Shown: positions 19,078-26,273 of the stretch, piece by piece
Layout of the letters: the number at the start of each line of letters is the position of its first letter
Position numbering within the stretch: position 1 is the first letter of the stretch
Source of the DNA: Dyadobacter sp. CY356
GTDB taxonomy: Bacteria; Bacteroidota; Bacteroidia; Cytophagales; Spirosomataceae
Direction: 5' to 3'
Length of the DNA stretch: 64,000 nt
NCBI RefSeq assembly: GCF_021440195.1
Contig: NZ_JAJTSZ010000002.1
Span: 124,001-188,000 of the forward strand
Program-made: the position numbers and the translations under genes
Notes under the pieces: generated by a model
Told to the model about the DNA's origin: nothing
The model's input: the letters and a program-made list of their open reading frames with translations, nothing else
Database searches by the model: none

Positions 19078-19104
19078 ATTATCTAAAATTTCATTGGACT
19101 TAGT

Positions 19105-20283
19105 ATGATCGATTTAAGAAAACTGGTTTTTCATCTTGCTGTTGCAGCTTTTGTAGTGACTGAGCCAATCTGTACCTATGCCCAACCGCGAGGTTCTGCA
19201 AGTGAAACTCCCGAAAATAAATATGTCCTGAATTACCTGCAGCGCGTGGTAGATGAAAGCGGCGCGCCAGGTGTTTCAGCGTCGGTGGCGGTTAATGGTA
19301 AAATGATTTTTTCGGGTGGTGTGGGTTATGCAGATCTTGACAATAAAGTTTTGCAGACAGGAAAAACGGTACATAATATTGGTTCGGTTTCAAAAGCGGT
19401 GGCCGTGATCGCAATCATGCAGCTGGAAGAAAAAGGCTTATTAAGTCTGGATGATGAAATTCAAAAATTCCTTCCATATTTCCCCAAAAAGCAAAAACCA
19501 ATCACAGTTAAACATATTCTGACCCATACTTCCGGCATCAGACATTATGCTGCAAAAGACAATGATAATTTCGGTCTGAGCCATATGCGTCATTACGATG
19601 ACTTTCAGGAGGCGACGGCTATTTTTCGTGATGATTCTCTTTTATTTACTCCCGGGGCCTACTTTTCCTATTCCTCATATGCAAGTAATTTGATGCATGG
19701 GATTGTTGAGAAAATCACCGGAATCAGTTTTGAAGAATACATGAAACGGAATATCTGGCAGCCTGCCGGGATGTTGGCAACCTGGTTTGATATTCCTTCG
19801 CGTGTTATTCCAAACCGGGGAAAGGGTTATGTCCGTGACAAAAGCGGTGTCATTGTAAATCCGGATTACGAAGATACAAGTTACAAATATGCAGGCGGCG
19901 GAATCATTGCTTCTTCTGAGGATATGGTCAAACTTGCCATAGGGCTTAACGATGGAATTTTGTTAAGACCAGCAACACTAGCCAAAATGTATACGCCCTA
20001 TTTTGAAAAAAATGAAAAGTCGTTACATCCGTCAAAATCTGCCGGTATAATCCCAACCTGGCAAGGGCTCATCTGGTTTGTGGGAAAAGATCAGGCGGGC
20101 AGAAACTGGTATGGACATAGCGGAACTGTCAAAGGGACACGTTGTTTCCTATTGAATTATCCGGCCGAAGGTTTGGTCGTTGCAATACAGGCCAATATTG
20201 GGAGTGTTAAAATTGACGAATATGCGCAGCTACTTGCCCAGATGTATTTAAAAGAAGAAGTTAAAATGGATAAGAAAAAATAA
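19105..20283 (+). CDS. Secreted beta-lactamase-fold serine hydrolase (S12)
   Basis: 392 residues with a signal peptide (about 1-26, ending TYAQ). Serine beta-lactamase/DD-peptidase fold: SxxK with Ser94-Val-Ser-Lys97, a YSSYASN segment for the YxN motif, and HSGT for the KTG-like third motif. Family members range from D-aminopeptidases and D-alanyl-D-alanine carboxypeptidases to esterases; a true beta-lactamase is not indicated. In this cluster it could open peptides with D-residues. Last gene of the locus; a terminator follows at 20351-20378. Confidence 0.85.
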   Translation: MIDLRKLVFHLAVAAFVVTEPICTYAQPRGSASETPENKYVLNYLQRVVDESGAPGVSASVAVNGKMIFSGGVGYADLDNKVLQTGKTVHNIGSVSKAVAVIAIMQLEEKGLLSLDDEIQKFLPYFPKKQKPITVKHILTHTSGIRHYAAKDNDNFGLSHMRHYDDFQEATAIFRDDSLLFTPGAYFSYSSYASNLMHGIVEKITGISFEEYMKRNIWQPAGMLATWFDIPSRVIPNRGKGYVRDKSGVIVNPDYEDTSYKYAGGGIIASSEDMVKLAIGLNDGILLRPATLAKMYTPYFEKNEKSLHPSKSAGIIPTWQGLIWFVGKDQAGRNWYGHSGTVKGTRCFLLNYPAEGLVVAIQANIGSVKIDEYAQLLAQMYLKEEVKMDKKK

Positions 20284-20666
20284 CCGCGTCAGGTAATAAG
20301 GTTATTAAATTAAGTTTTAATAAGCGTATTGATTTACGGACACCGAAGAAGTCAACCCAAATCGGGTTGGCTTTTTTTATGTCTAAATAGGTTCGATTTA
20401 TGTGATTTAAACGAACTTTTTGTAACTGATTCTATGGCAATCAGCGTTTTTTGGAATGGAAAAAAATGGGTTTCATAAACAAATTAATATAATGCTGTAC
20501 CTTTTATATAATATTTGTAATTAGTATTCGAAAATTGTAAAATTGTTTTGTTAAATTTTAATATGGTAAAATTATAATTGGTTATTTTTGATAATAGCAG
20601 TTAAAAAAGATTATAATTATTACAAGCCCTTAAATTTTGTTTATAACTCCTAAGCCATCTGATTTA
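20284..20666. other. Intergenic region between the peptidase locus and the sigma gene
   Basis: Holds the operon terminator (20351-20378) and then about 290 bases of AT-rich sequence that must contain the sigma-factor promoter. I see no exact TAnnTTTG element with a good upstream partner and no copy of the GGTACC/TTGTC motif here. Confidence 0.5.
20351..20378 (+). terminator. Intrinsic terminator of the peptidase locus
   Basis: Stem GTCAACCC (20351-20358) with GGGTTGGC (20364-20371), one wobble pair, five-base loop, followed by seven T. It lies about 70 bases after the S12 stop codon. Confidence 0.8.
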
Positions 20667-21284
20667 ATGTATAATGTAAACGAATCTGCCATACTTAAAC
20701 GAATTTCCGAAGGCGACGAAAAAGCATTTTCTGAAATTTATACCCGCTTTAAACCTGAGCTTTACCGGCTGGTTTTTAATATTCTAAAATCTTCTGATCT
20801 TACCAGTGATACATGTCAGGAAGTATTTATCAAGATATGGGAAGACCGGCAAAAACTGACAGAAGTGCATTCGTTTAAAAATTACCTTCTGGTAGCAGGC
20901 AAAAATCACAGCCTGAATGTGCTTAAAAAAATTGTGTCGGACGAGAAAAGATTATCAGGTTTTATTCAGCATTATAGCGAGGCACATAATGGTATTGAAG
21001 ACAAGGTTCAGTCGGATGAGTATCAGCATTTTCTTATGGCAATTATAAAAACCTTAACACCACAGAGCAAAAAAGTTTTCCAATTATGCCGTCAGCAAGG
21101 TTTGTCTTACGACGAAGCTGCGGAGGAAATGGGCGTTTCCAGAAGTCTGATTAAAAAACATATGGTCAGATCTATGAAGATCATGCGCGTGGCAGTTGAA
21201 AAAGATTTGGGTATTGCATTTGGCTTTCTTTTTTCCATTTTTGCGGATACTGCCGAGGTCGATCTTCTCCTGACATTTGCCTGA
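20667..21284 (+). CDS. ECF sigma-70 factor, Bacteroides-expansion type
   Basis: 205 residues from the ATG at 20667 (an in-frame TTG further upstream is less likely). Region 2 spans about 15-90 (FSEIYTRFKPELYRLVFNIL, then the CQEVFIKIWEDR core that meets the -10), and region 4 about 125-185 (LTPQSKKVFQL, LSYDEAAEEMGVSRSLIKKHM) forms the HTH that meets the -35. The group usually works with a membrane FecR-like anti-sigma factor encoded just downstream; here the downstream gene is only 58 codons. The sequence motif between the two genes is repeated before susC at 1.7 kb, suggesting that this factor drives both its own anti-sigma gene and the peptidase locus. Confidence 0.9.
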   Translation: MYNVNESAILKRISEGDEKAFSEIYTRFKPELYRLVFNILKSSDLTSDTCQEVFIKIWEDRQKLTEVHSFKNYLLVAGKNHSLNVLKKIVSDEKRLSGFIQHYSEAHNGIEDKVQSDEYQHFLMAIIKTLTPQSKKVFQLCRQQGLSYDEAAEEMGVSRSLIKKHMVRSMKIMRVAVEKDLGIAFGFLFSIFADTAEVDLLLTFA

Positions 21285-21332
21285 AAGCAGTATTTTTCTT
21301 TATTTTGATTTTTTGTATTTAATTCATTTCCG

Positions 21333-21360
21333 GGGTACCCTCATGTTGCCGGATATTGTC
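21333..21360 (+). promoter_or_regulatory. Candidate ECF-sigma promoter of the truncated anti-sigma gene
   Basis: GGTACC at 21334-21339 and TTGTC at 21356-21360, 16 bases apart, followed 17 bases later by the ATG of the small anti-sigma gene. It matches the site before susC at 23 of 27 positions. Its place between a sigma gene and its regulator is the usual one for autoregulation. The resulting leader would be only about 10 bases. Confidence 0.55.
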
Positions 21361-21377
21361 TTACAAGAAAGATTAAT

Positions 21378-21554
21378 ATGGAAGATCAGACTTTCCTGGA
21401 CGAACTTGTAAGCCGATATTTAAGCAACGACGCCACATTGGCGGAGCTTGAAGTTTTTCTTTTTTTATTAAAAGAAGGAAAACTGGATGAAACGTTGAGT
21501 CGGATTGTCAATGCTCAAATTGCACTGGATACAGAAACAGACGACACCGAGTAG
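21378..21554 (+). CDS. Minimal FecR-like anti-sigma domain, 58 residues
   Basis: Begins with the ATG at 21378 and ends at TAG 21552-21554. The sequence FLDELVSRYLSNDATLAEL resembles the cytoplasmic N-terminus of FecR-type anti-sigma factors (RYLSGxAS-like motif near the start). The usual transmembrane helix and periplasmic FecR domain are absent, and the converging GNAT gene starts 16 bases later, so no remnant follows. Either a stand-alone sigma-binding domain or a decayed anti-sigma gene. In E. coli, N-terminal fragments of FecR alone make FecI constitutively active, so loss of the rest could switch the regulon on. Assignment rests on short motif similarity. Confidence 0.55.
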   Translation: MEDQTFLDELVSRYLSNDATLAELEVFLFLLKEGKLDETLSRIVNAQIALDTETDDTE

Positions 21555-21570
21555 TCATCATGTCCTGCTT

Positions 21571-22014
21571 TTATTGAAGGTAATAATAAAAATGTCCTTC
21601 ATCTTTTTTAAAGCCGGATTTCTCATAAAGTGCCTGCGCCTTCTCATTTTCGATGCCTGTCTTCAATGTGATCCACTGTGCGTCGGTTTCTTCCCCAAAT
21701 TCTTTTACTTTTTCCAGTAACTTACTTGCAACGCCAAATTTTCTGAATTTTTCGGCAATGAACATGTCATTTAATGTCCATGTAGATTTTGCTTTCAATG
21801 AGGAAAACATCGGATAGAGTAAGGTAAATCCCATATACTCCTCACTCGCTTCATCTATGGCGACAAAAATCACAGCTTGATTTTTCATTAATCTTTCTTC
21901 TAAAAAAGCAGTTGATCCGACTAAATCAGATTCCTGTTCAAAATGAATCCGGTAATCATTGAATATTTCGGCTATTCGTGAAAGGTGATGGTTGGTACAC
22001 TGTTGAATGAGCAT
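21571..22014 (-). CDS. GNAT-family N-acetyltransferase
   Basis: 147 residues. One GNAT domain: the acceptor-side N-terminus, the central strand LNDMFIAEKFRKFGVASKLL with an R/K-x-x-G-x-A-like acetyl-CoA loop, and the C-terminal TGIENEKAQALYEKSGF helix typical of the family. It transfers acetyl from acetyl-CoA to an amine; the substrate cannot be read from the sequence. It converges with the small anti-sigma gene with 16 bases between stops. A bidirectional hairpin lies upstream at 22093-22121. Confidence 0.88.
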   Translation of the reverse strand: MLIQQCTNHHLSRIAEIFNDYRIHFEQESDLVGSTAFLEERLMKNQAVIFVAIDEASEEYMGFTLLYPMFSSLKAKSTWTLNDMFIAEKFRKFGVASKLLEKVKEFGEETDAQWITLKTGIENEKAQALYEKSGFKKDEGHFYYYLQ

Positions 22015-22092
22015 GGAAGAAAAGTCAGTTTATTTATTTGCTAAAATATCCCTAAAAAGCTGAAAAGCCTTGTTTCTTTATTAAAACAACAA

Positions 22093-22121
22093 AAAAACCT
22101 GCCGAAAATGGGCAGGTTTTT
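22093..22121. terminator. Bidirectional intrinsic terminator
   Basis: Perfect stem AAAAACCTGCC/GGCAGGTTTTT with a 7-base loop; A- and T-tracts allow termination either way. It sits upstream of the GNAT gene, so on the minus strand it ends something transcribed from 22.1-22.3 kb. Confidence 0.7.
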
Positions 22122-22456
22122 AACTACTCGCAACCGGGATATATAAAAAATCTTAAATGGTTAAATAATTTCTCTATATAAAAGACGGCAAATAATCTTT
22201 GCCGCAAATGCTCTATAAACTCCGAGTACTATTAGTTAACGGCAATCCTGAAATTTAGTTATTCCCGGAGAGACGATTTAATCACATTTTAACGATCCTT
22301 GGGAGATTGTGGAATTTTTTTTAATCGTAGGAAAATTCTAACCGATCTTGAAGAAAAATATTGCGAAAATGTGTGGAGATACTATAAGTGAAATGAGCAA
22401 TGGTAAAAAAAAATCAGTCCATTGATTACTATATGATTTACTGCATCAGTAAAAAT

Positions 22457-22482
22457 AAAAAGGCCTCGGTATAACCAAGGCC
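22457..22482 (-). terminator. Minus-strand hairpin terminator
   Basis: On the minus strand GGCCTTGG pairs with CCGAGGCC (one T-G wobble) around TTATA and is followed by five T. The + strand version has a mismatch, so the minus strand is the likely transcript. Confidence 0.55.
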
Positions 22483-22660
22483 CTTTTGCTAATTATTTAA
22501 CCCAGCACTCTACATTATTAGGTAACTGTTTTAAAAGTAGAATAAATATTTTAGAAAACAAAATTCATGTAGAATATATTCCAAATTTGATTAGTAAGAA
22601 TATGACAGTCAAAATTTGTAATTGTAGAAAAAGTTCAAATTTAATGTGAGGAGTTGGAAG

Positions 22661-22845
22661 AAAAAATCCCCGCAAGCGCAAGGATCTTTTACTAAATATT
22701 TCTCACCTCAGGTTGCCTCAGCAACCTGATTATTTCAGGCAGCACAAAAACCATGCTAGATAAATGCAATCAAAATGGGAGATTTTTTTAAATCTCTTAT
22801 TATCAGTTTTTTATGAAAACAAGCGAAGTTAAAGTCCTATAAGTA
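22661..22845 (-). ncRNA. Candidate small RNA with switchable hairpins
   Basis: A minus-strand unit that starts after a TTGACA-N17-TATAAT-like element (22852-22880) and ends in a hairpin (22666-22685, 8 bp with wobbles, GCTT loop) and six T at 22661-22666. Inside, CCTGA/TCAGG and TCAGGTTGC/GCAACCTGA (22708-22729) share one arm and exclude each other, an attenuator-like layout. No protein frame of note. Family unknown. Confidence 0.3.
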
Positions 22846-22851
22846 GTTTGT

Positions 22852-22880
22852 ATTATAACATTAAATTTTTTTAATGTCAA
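22852..22880 (-). promoter_or_regulatory. TTGACA-N17-TATAAT promoter-like element
   Basis: On the minus strand, exact TTGACA (22875-22880) and TATAAT (22852-22857) with a 17-base spacer, plus an 8-bp inverted repeat ACATTAAA/TTTAATGT across it. This is the E. coli consensus rather than the Bacteroidota TTG/TAnnTTTG consensus, so its use here is uncertain in such AT-rich DNA. Confidence 0.3.
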
Positions 22881-23051
22881 TCGCAAAAGTAAGTCTATGG
22901 CCGGATGCGTGCCAATATGACTTTTCCAATGATGGACAAATGACCATAAAGAAGTGATATTACAATTCTGAATCTTGGAATTTTTATAATATATATTTCG
23001 AAAAAAAATATGAGAAGAATCCGACGTGAATTTACCGGTAGGTTACAAAAC

Positions 23052-23120
23052 AAAAAAATCTCGGCATATGCCAAGATCATTTGTGCACTACAACACACAC
23101 TATACACCACCGAAGTGATG
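23052..23120 (-). ncRNA. Candidate small RNA with cUUCGg hairpin and terminator
   Basis: On the minus strand a TAATTTTG element (23127-23134, matching TAnnTTTG) is followed by CATCAC-TTCG-GTGGTG (23105-23120), a six-pair stem with the very stable UUCG loop, then about 27 unpaired bases, then an 8-bp terminator stem (23058-23077, loop ATAT) and seven T. The -33 partner is not well placed. A 65-70 base RNA is plausible; no known family recognised. Confidence 0.35.
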
Positions 23121-23390
23121 CAGATACAAAATTATAGAATAGTTGCTACAAATGAAATAGATGATTTCTATAATTTTTCAAGAATTAATGTAAACCTTCT
23201 CTCAAACTAGATTTACTGGAACAGTAATTGCGGTAAAAACGATCATTAGGCTGATTTCAGCTCAGTAAAATTCATCAATTGCATCTGTTGCGGATACCAT
23301 TTTTGTACCTAGATTATCCGTTACATTATTATAAGAATTGCATACCTTATACTTAATGAGGTGCATTTGCCAATTAAATGCAACAATCGT

Positions 23391-25628
23391 ATGAATAATT
23401 TAGAAAAAAAGGAAAAAACAGGAAGATTAATCATTGTTGCCTATCGACTACCATTCAAAATAATTAACGAAAACGATCAGGTTCAACTTTTTCAGAATTC
23501 TGGCGGGCTGGTATCCGCGGTGCTTTCGCTGGTTCATGAGCAGGATGGATCACCGTTTAACTCAACTGAAAAAATCCAGTGGGTAGGCTTTTCGGAAAAC
23601 TCTCCCGAAGAACTTGAAGGACAAACACTTGCTAATGACAGTTTCCAGGCACATCCGGTATTTATTCCTGCCGATGTCAACGAGAATTACTATGAAGGAT
23701 TTTGCAATAATCTGATTTGGCCATTATGTCATTATTTTCCATCGCTCGCCAAATTTGAAGATGTATACTTTGAAAGCTACGAGATAGCAAATCGCTTATT
23801 TTTTGACAAAGTAGCAGAAATTATACAGCCGGACGATGTTGTCTGGGTTCAGGATTATCAGCTAATGCTTTTGCCGGAATTGATCCGCCAACGTTTTCCT
23901 GACAACAAAATAGGCTTCTTTTTCCATATTCCTTTCCCTTCGTTTGAACTTTTCAGAATGCTTCCGGTAAAGTGGCGCAAGTCTATTATCGAGGGAATTC
24001 TGGGAGCTGATGTGGTGGGATTTCATACCAATGACTATGTGGAATATTTTCTCAAAGCTGCCCGGATGGTTGCAGGTTATGGGAATAAATTGCATTATAT
24101 TAATTTGAGCAACCGGATTGTCAAGGTAGATTCATTTCCTATCAGTATAGATTTTAAGAAATTTAATAGTGCCTACAACGAACCTGCCGTAATAACGGAA
24201 AGATTACAAGCCAGAGAATCTCTGAAAGAAAAAATTATTTTTTCAGTAGACCGTCTGGACTACTCCAAAGGAATTCTACACAGGTTACATGGTTTTCAAA
24301 GGTTTTTGGCGCAGAATCCCGACTGGCACGAAAAAGTATCCTACGTTATGGTTGTTGTGCCGTCGCGGGACAAAATTGATCAGTATCAGCAAATGAAATC
24401 TGATATTGATCAGACCGTTGGAAGGATCAATGCTGATTTTGGTAACATTAGCTGGCAACCGATCATCTATCAATACCGGTCAATGTCATATGACGAGCTT
24501 CTGGGAATGTACACAGCCAGTGACGTTGCCTTGATCACACCGGTGCGGGATGGGATGAATCTGGTGTGTAAAGAATATGTTGCGAGTCGGAAAGATGCTA
24601 AGGGTGTTTTAATTCTGAGCGAGATGGCCGGTGCTGCTGCCGAGCTTGGGGAAGCGCTGATTATCAATCCGCTCGACAATCAGGATATTGCTGACGCTAT
24701 TGTACGGGCGTTTGAAATGCCGGAGTCAGAACAAACCAAACGAATGGAGGCGATGCAGACCCGGATACGGGATTATGACATTTTTGCATGGACTAATGAT
24801 TTTTTTACACAAATGATTATGCTTGAACAAGAACACGAACGCCTGAGACAGGTGTTTTTAACCAATAAAGGTATTGACGCAATTAGAAAGGCTTACAGTG
24901 CCTCGTCAAACCGGATTTTGTTTTTTGATTATGACGGCACATTGGCACCAATCGTGCCTGATCCTGCAAAGGCAATAGTATCTGTTGATACAAAAAAGCT
25001 GATCATGGATCTTGCGAAAAGGGATACCGTCATTATCATCAGTGGCAGGGACAGATATTTTTTGCATGATCTTTTTCATGATCTGCCTGTCCATATCATT
25101 GCCGAACACGGTGCCCTGGTAAAAACAAAGGACAGCACCGAGTGGGTTTTAAATGAAAGTTATGAAGAAAACTGGAAGGAAAGTATACGACCGATTTTGG
25201 ATATGTATGCAAAACGTTGTCCAGGGGTTTTTGTTGAAGAAAAAGAAACCTCGCTAGCCTGGCATTATCGAACTGCCGAAGATAAGGAATATGCTTTAAG
25301 AAGGGCTCAGGAATTGACCTGGCAGCTGCAAAGCTTTATCCAGCCCGAACTGAATCTGCAAATTATTGAAGGCAATAAAGTAATTGAAGTAAAAAAGACA
25401 GCTTTTAATAAAGGAACTGCGGCAAGGACGTTTGTTGAAAATGGTGATTATGATTTTATACTTGCCATCGGGGATGATACTACGGACGAGGATATGTTTG
25501 AGGCTTTACCCGAGACTTCTTACACCATAAAAATAGGGGATGACTTGTCGGCAGCAAGAAATCATATCAAAAATCAGCAGGAAGTATTTCACTTTCTGAA
25601 ATTTATGGTATCTTCATCCGAAGAATAA
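23391..25628 (+). CDS. Bifunctional trehalose-6-phosphate synthase/phosphatase (OtsA-OtsB fusion)
   Basis: 745 residues from the ATG at 23391 (a GTG 30 bases upstream is an alternative). The GT20 synthase domain fills about 8-480: VWVQDYQLMLLPELIR, FFHIPFPSFELFRMLP, VDRLDYSKGI and TPVRDGMNLVCKEY are OtsA signatures for UDP/ADP-glucose and glucose-6-phosphate binding. The HAD phosphatase domain follows at about 500-740, opening with FFDYDGTLAPI (nucleophile first Asp) and ending with GDDTTDEDMFEAL. It makes trehalose-6-phosphate and dephosphorylates it in one polypeptide, for osmotic and desiccation protection. Fusions of this order are usual in Bacteroidota. Stands alone with its own terminator. 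Confidence 0.95.
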   Translation: MNNLEKKEKTGRLIIVAYRLPFKIINENDQVQLFQNSGGLVSAVLSLVHEQDGSPFNSTEKIQWVGFSENSPEELEGQTLANDSFQAHPVFIPADVNENYYEGFCNNLIWPLCHYFPSLAKFEDVYFESYEIANRLFFDKVAEIIQPDDVVWVQDYQLMLLPELIRQRFPDNKIGFFFHIPFPSFELFRMLPVKWRKSIIEGILGADVVGFHTNDYVEYFLKAARMVAGYGNKLHYINLSNRIVKVDSFPISIDFKKFNSAYNEPAVITERLQARESLKEKIIFSVDRLDYSKGILHRLHGFQRFLAQNPDWHEKVSYVMVVVPSRDKIDQYQQMKSDIDQTVGRINADFGNISWQPIIYQYRSMSYDELLGMYTASDVALITPVRDGMNLVCKEYVASRKDAKGVLILSEMAGAAAELGEALIINPLDNQDIADAIVRAFEMPESEQTKRMEAMQTRIRDYDIFAWTNDFFTQMIMLEQEHERLRQVFLTNKGIDAIRKAYSASSNRILFFDYDGTLAPIVPDPAKAIVSVDTKKLIMDLAKRDTVIIISGRDRYFLHDLFHDLPVHIIAEHGALVKTKDSTEWVLNESYEENWKESIRPILDMYAKRCPGVFVEEKETSLAWHYRTAEDKEYALRRAQELTWQLQSFIQPELNLQIIEGNKVIEVKKTAFNKGTAARTFVENGDYDFILAIGDDTTDEDMFEALPETSYTIKIGDDLSAARNHIKNQQEVFHFLKFMVSSSEE

Positions 25629-25656
25629 CAACCTAACTAGTTTATAAATAAGTTTC

Positions 25657-25682
25657 AACAGGCCACCTTTCGGGTGGCTTGT
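25657..25682. terminator. Terminator shared by otsAB and the small convergent gene
   Basis: Stem of 11 pairs (GGCCACC with GGGTGGCTT core, loop TTTC) between two convergent stop codons, with short T/A-rich flanks on both sides. Confidence 0.7.
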
Positions 25683-25704
25683 TGTCTTTATGGGGTTTTA
25701 TAAT

Positions 25705-25947
25705 TTATCCTGCTATCAGATTATCTACATTTTCCATTTTCACAAAATCACACCTGAAACCCGCAGAGCGTAACGCCGCCTGAATGCTGCGAAAATCAGG
25801 TAAGTCTGATTGCAAACTCAACAGCAGATTTTGAAAATCATAAGCCCAGTGTTTTACATTCAATTTTTTCAGGCAGTCGTGCAACCGCTGAAAAGCGACT
25901 CCATCTTTTAATTTGGCACGAAAAGAAATATTATATATTGTTTTCAT
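25705..25947 (-). CDS. Small conserved-looking protein, HMA-like fold without CxxC
   Basis: 80 residues, ATG at 25947. I do not recognise the family with certainty. The pattern strand-helix-strand, strand-helix-strand (MKTIYNISFRA, then a helix, HWAYDFQNLLLSL, then a helix containing ALRSAGF and a last strand) resembles heavy-metal-associated ferredoxin-like domains, including the characteristic ALRSAGF close. The metal-binding CxxC loop is missing, so it would not carry copper in the usual way. No signal peptide. It lies alone between the otsAB terminator and the dipeptidase operon. Confidence 0.6.
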   Translation of the reverse strand: MKTIYNISFRAKLKDGVAFQRLHDCLKKLNVKHWAYDFQNLLLSLQSDLPDFRSIQAALRSAGFRCDFVKMENVDNLIAG

Positions 25948-26273
25948 TGATTTATCCTTCTCATTAAAATCCCGTAGTTTAAAATGATGATCATTTGCCC
26001 CTGCTAATTAATATTAAAGATTGCAATTATTTATAATCAATCCAAATAAAGTTGGTTAATTATTTTACGTGTAAATGTACTTTCTTTAATAGTAATAATC
26101 AAGGATGATTTATGATGAAATCGTTAACATGCCAAAATATCAACAACAATTATGCAGTGATGAAATTCATAAAAATAGAAAAGCGACATATCCCACAATG
26201 GAAAAGTGTCGCTTCTAAAATAATTTCTGTGTAACTCTTTTTTTACCTCTTCTTCTCTGTGTTACCTAAATAT
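25948..26273. other. Intergenic region between the small gene and the D-amino-acid operon
   Basis: AT-rich. It contains the operon terminator at 26181-26214 and, nearer 25950-26100, the presumed promoter of the 80-residue gene. Nothing else stands out. Confidence 0.5.
26177..26214 (-). terminator. Terminator of the dipeptidase operon
   Basis: AAGCGACA (26181-26188) pairs with TGTCGCTT (26207-26214), with extra internal pairing, and on the minus strand a T-rich tract follows. It lies 60 bases after the M19 stop codon. Confidence 0.65.

Larger units (their letters stand above)
22015..23390. other. Gene-poor 1.4-kb region with serial hairpin/T-tract units
   Basis: No convincing protein gene. 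On the minus strand it holds at least four intrinsic-terminator-like hairpins (22093-22121, 22457-22482, 22661-22685, 23052-23077), each preceded by 60-200 bases with further hairpins. They may end independent small RNAs. Short open frames crossing them (22895-23110 minus, 23010-23210 plus) have no recognisable domain. Confidence 0.5.

Noticed and set aside
19105..20283. Beta-lactamase resistance gene
   Set aside because: The SxxK, YxN and HSGT motifs define the broad S12 serine-hydrolase family; nothing marks it as an antibiotic-degrading enzyme and it is embedded among peptidases.
22895..23110. 71-codon minus-strand open frame with hydrophobic character
   Set aside because: Overlaps the small-RNA candidate, lacks a convincing start context and resembles translated AT-rich DNA.
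23010..23210. 66-codon plus-strand open frame
   Set aside because: It runs through the minus-strand terminator hairpin and the UUCG hairpin, has no recognisable domain, and the structures explain the sequence better.
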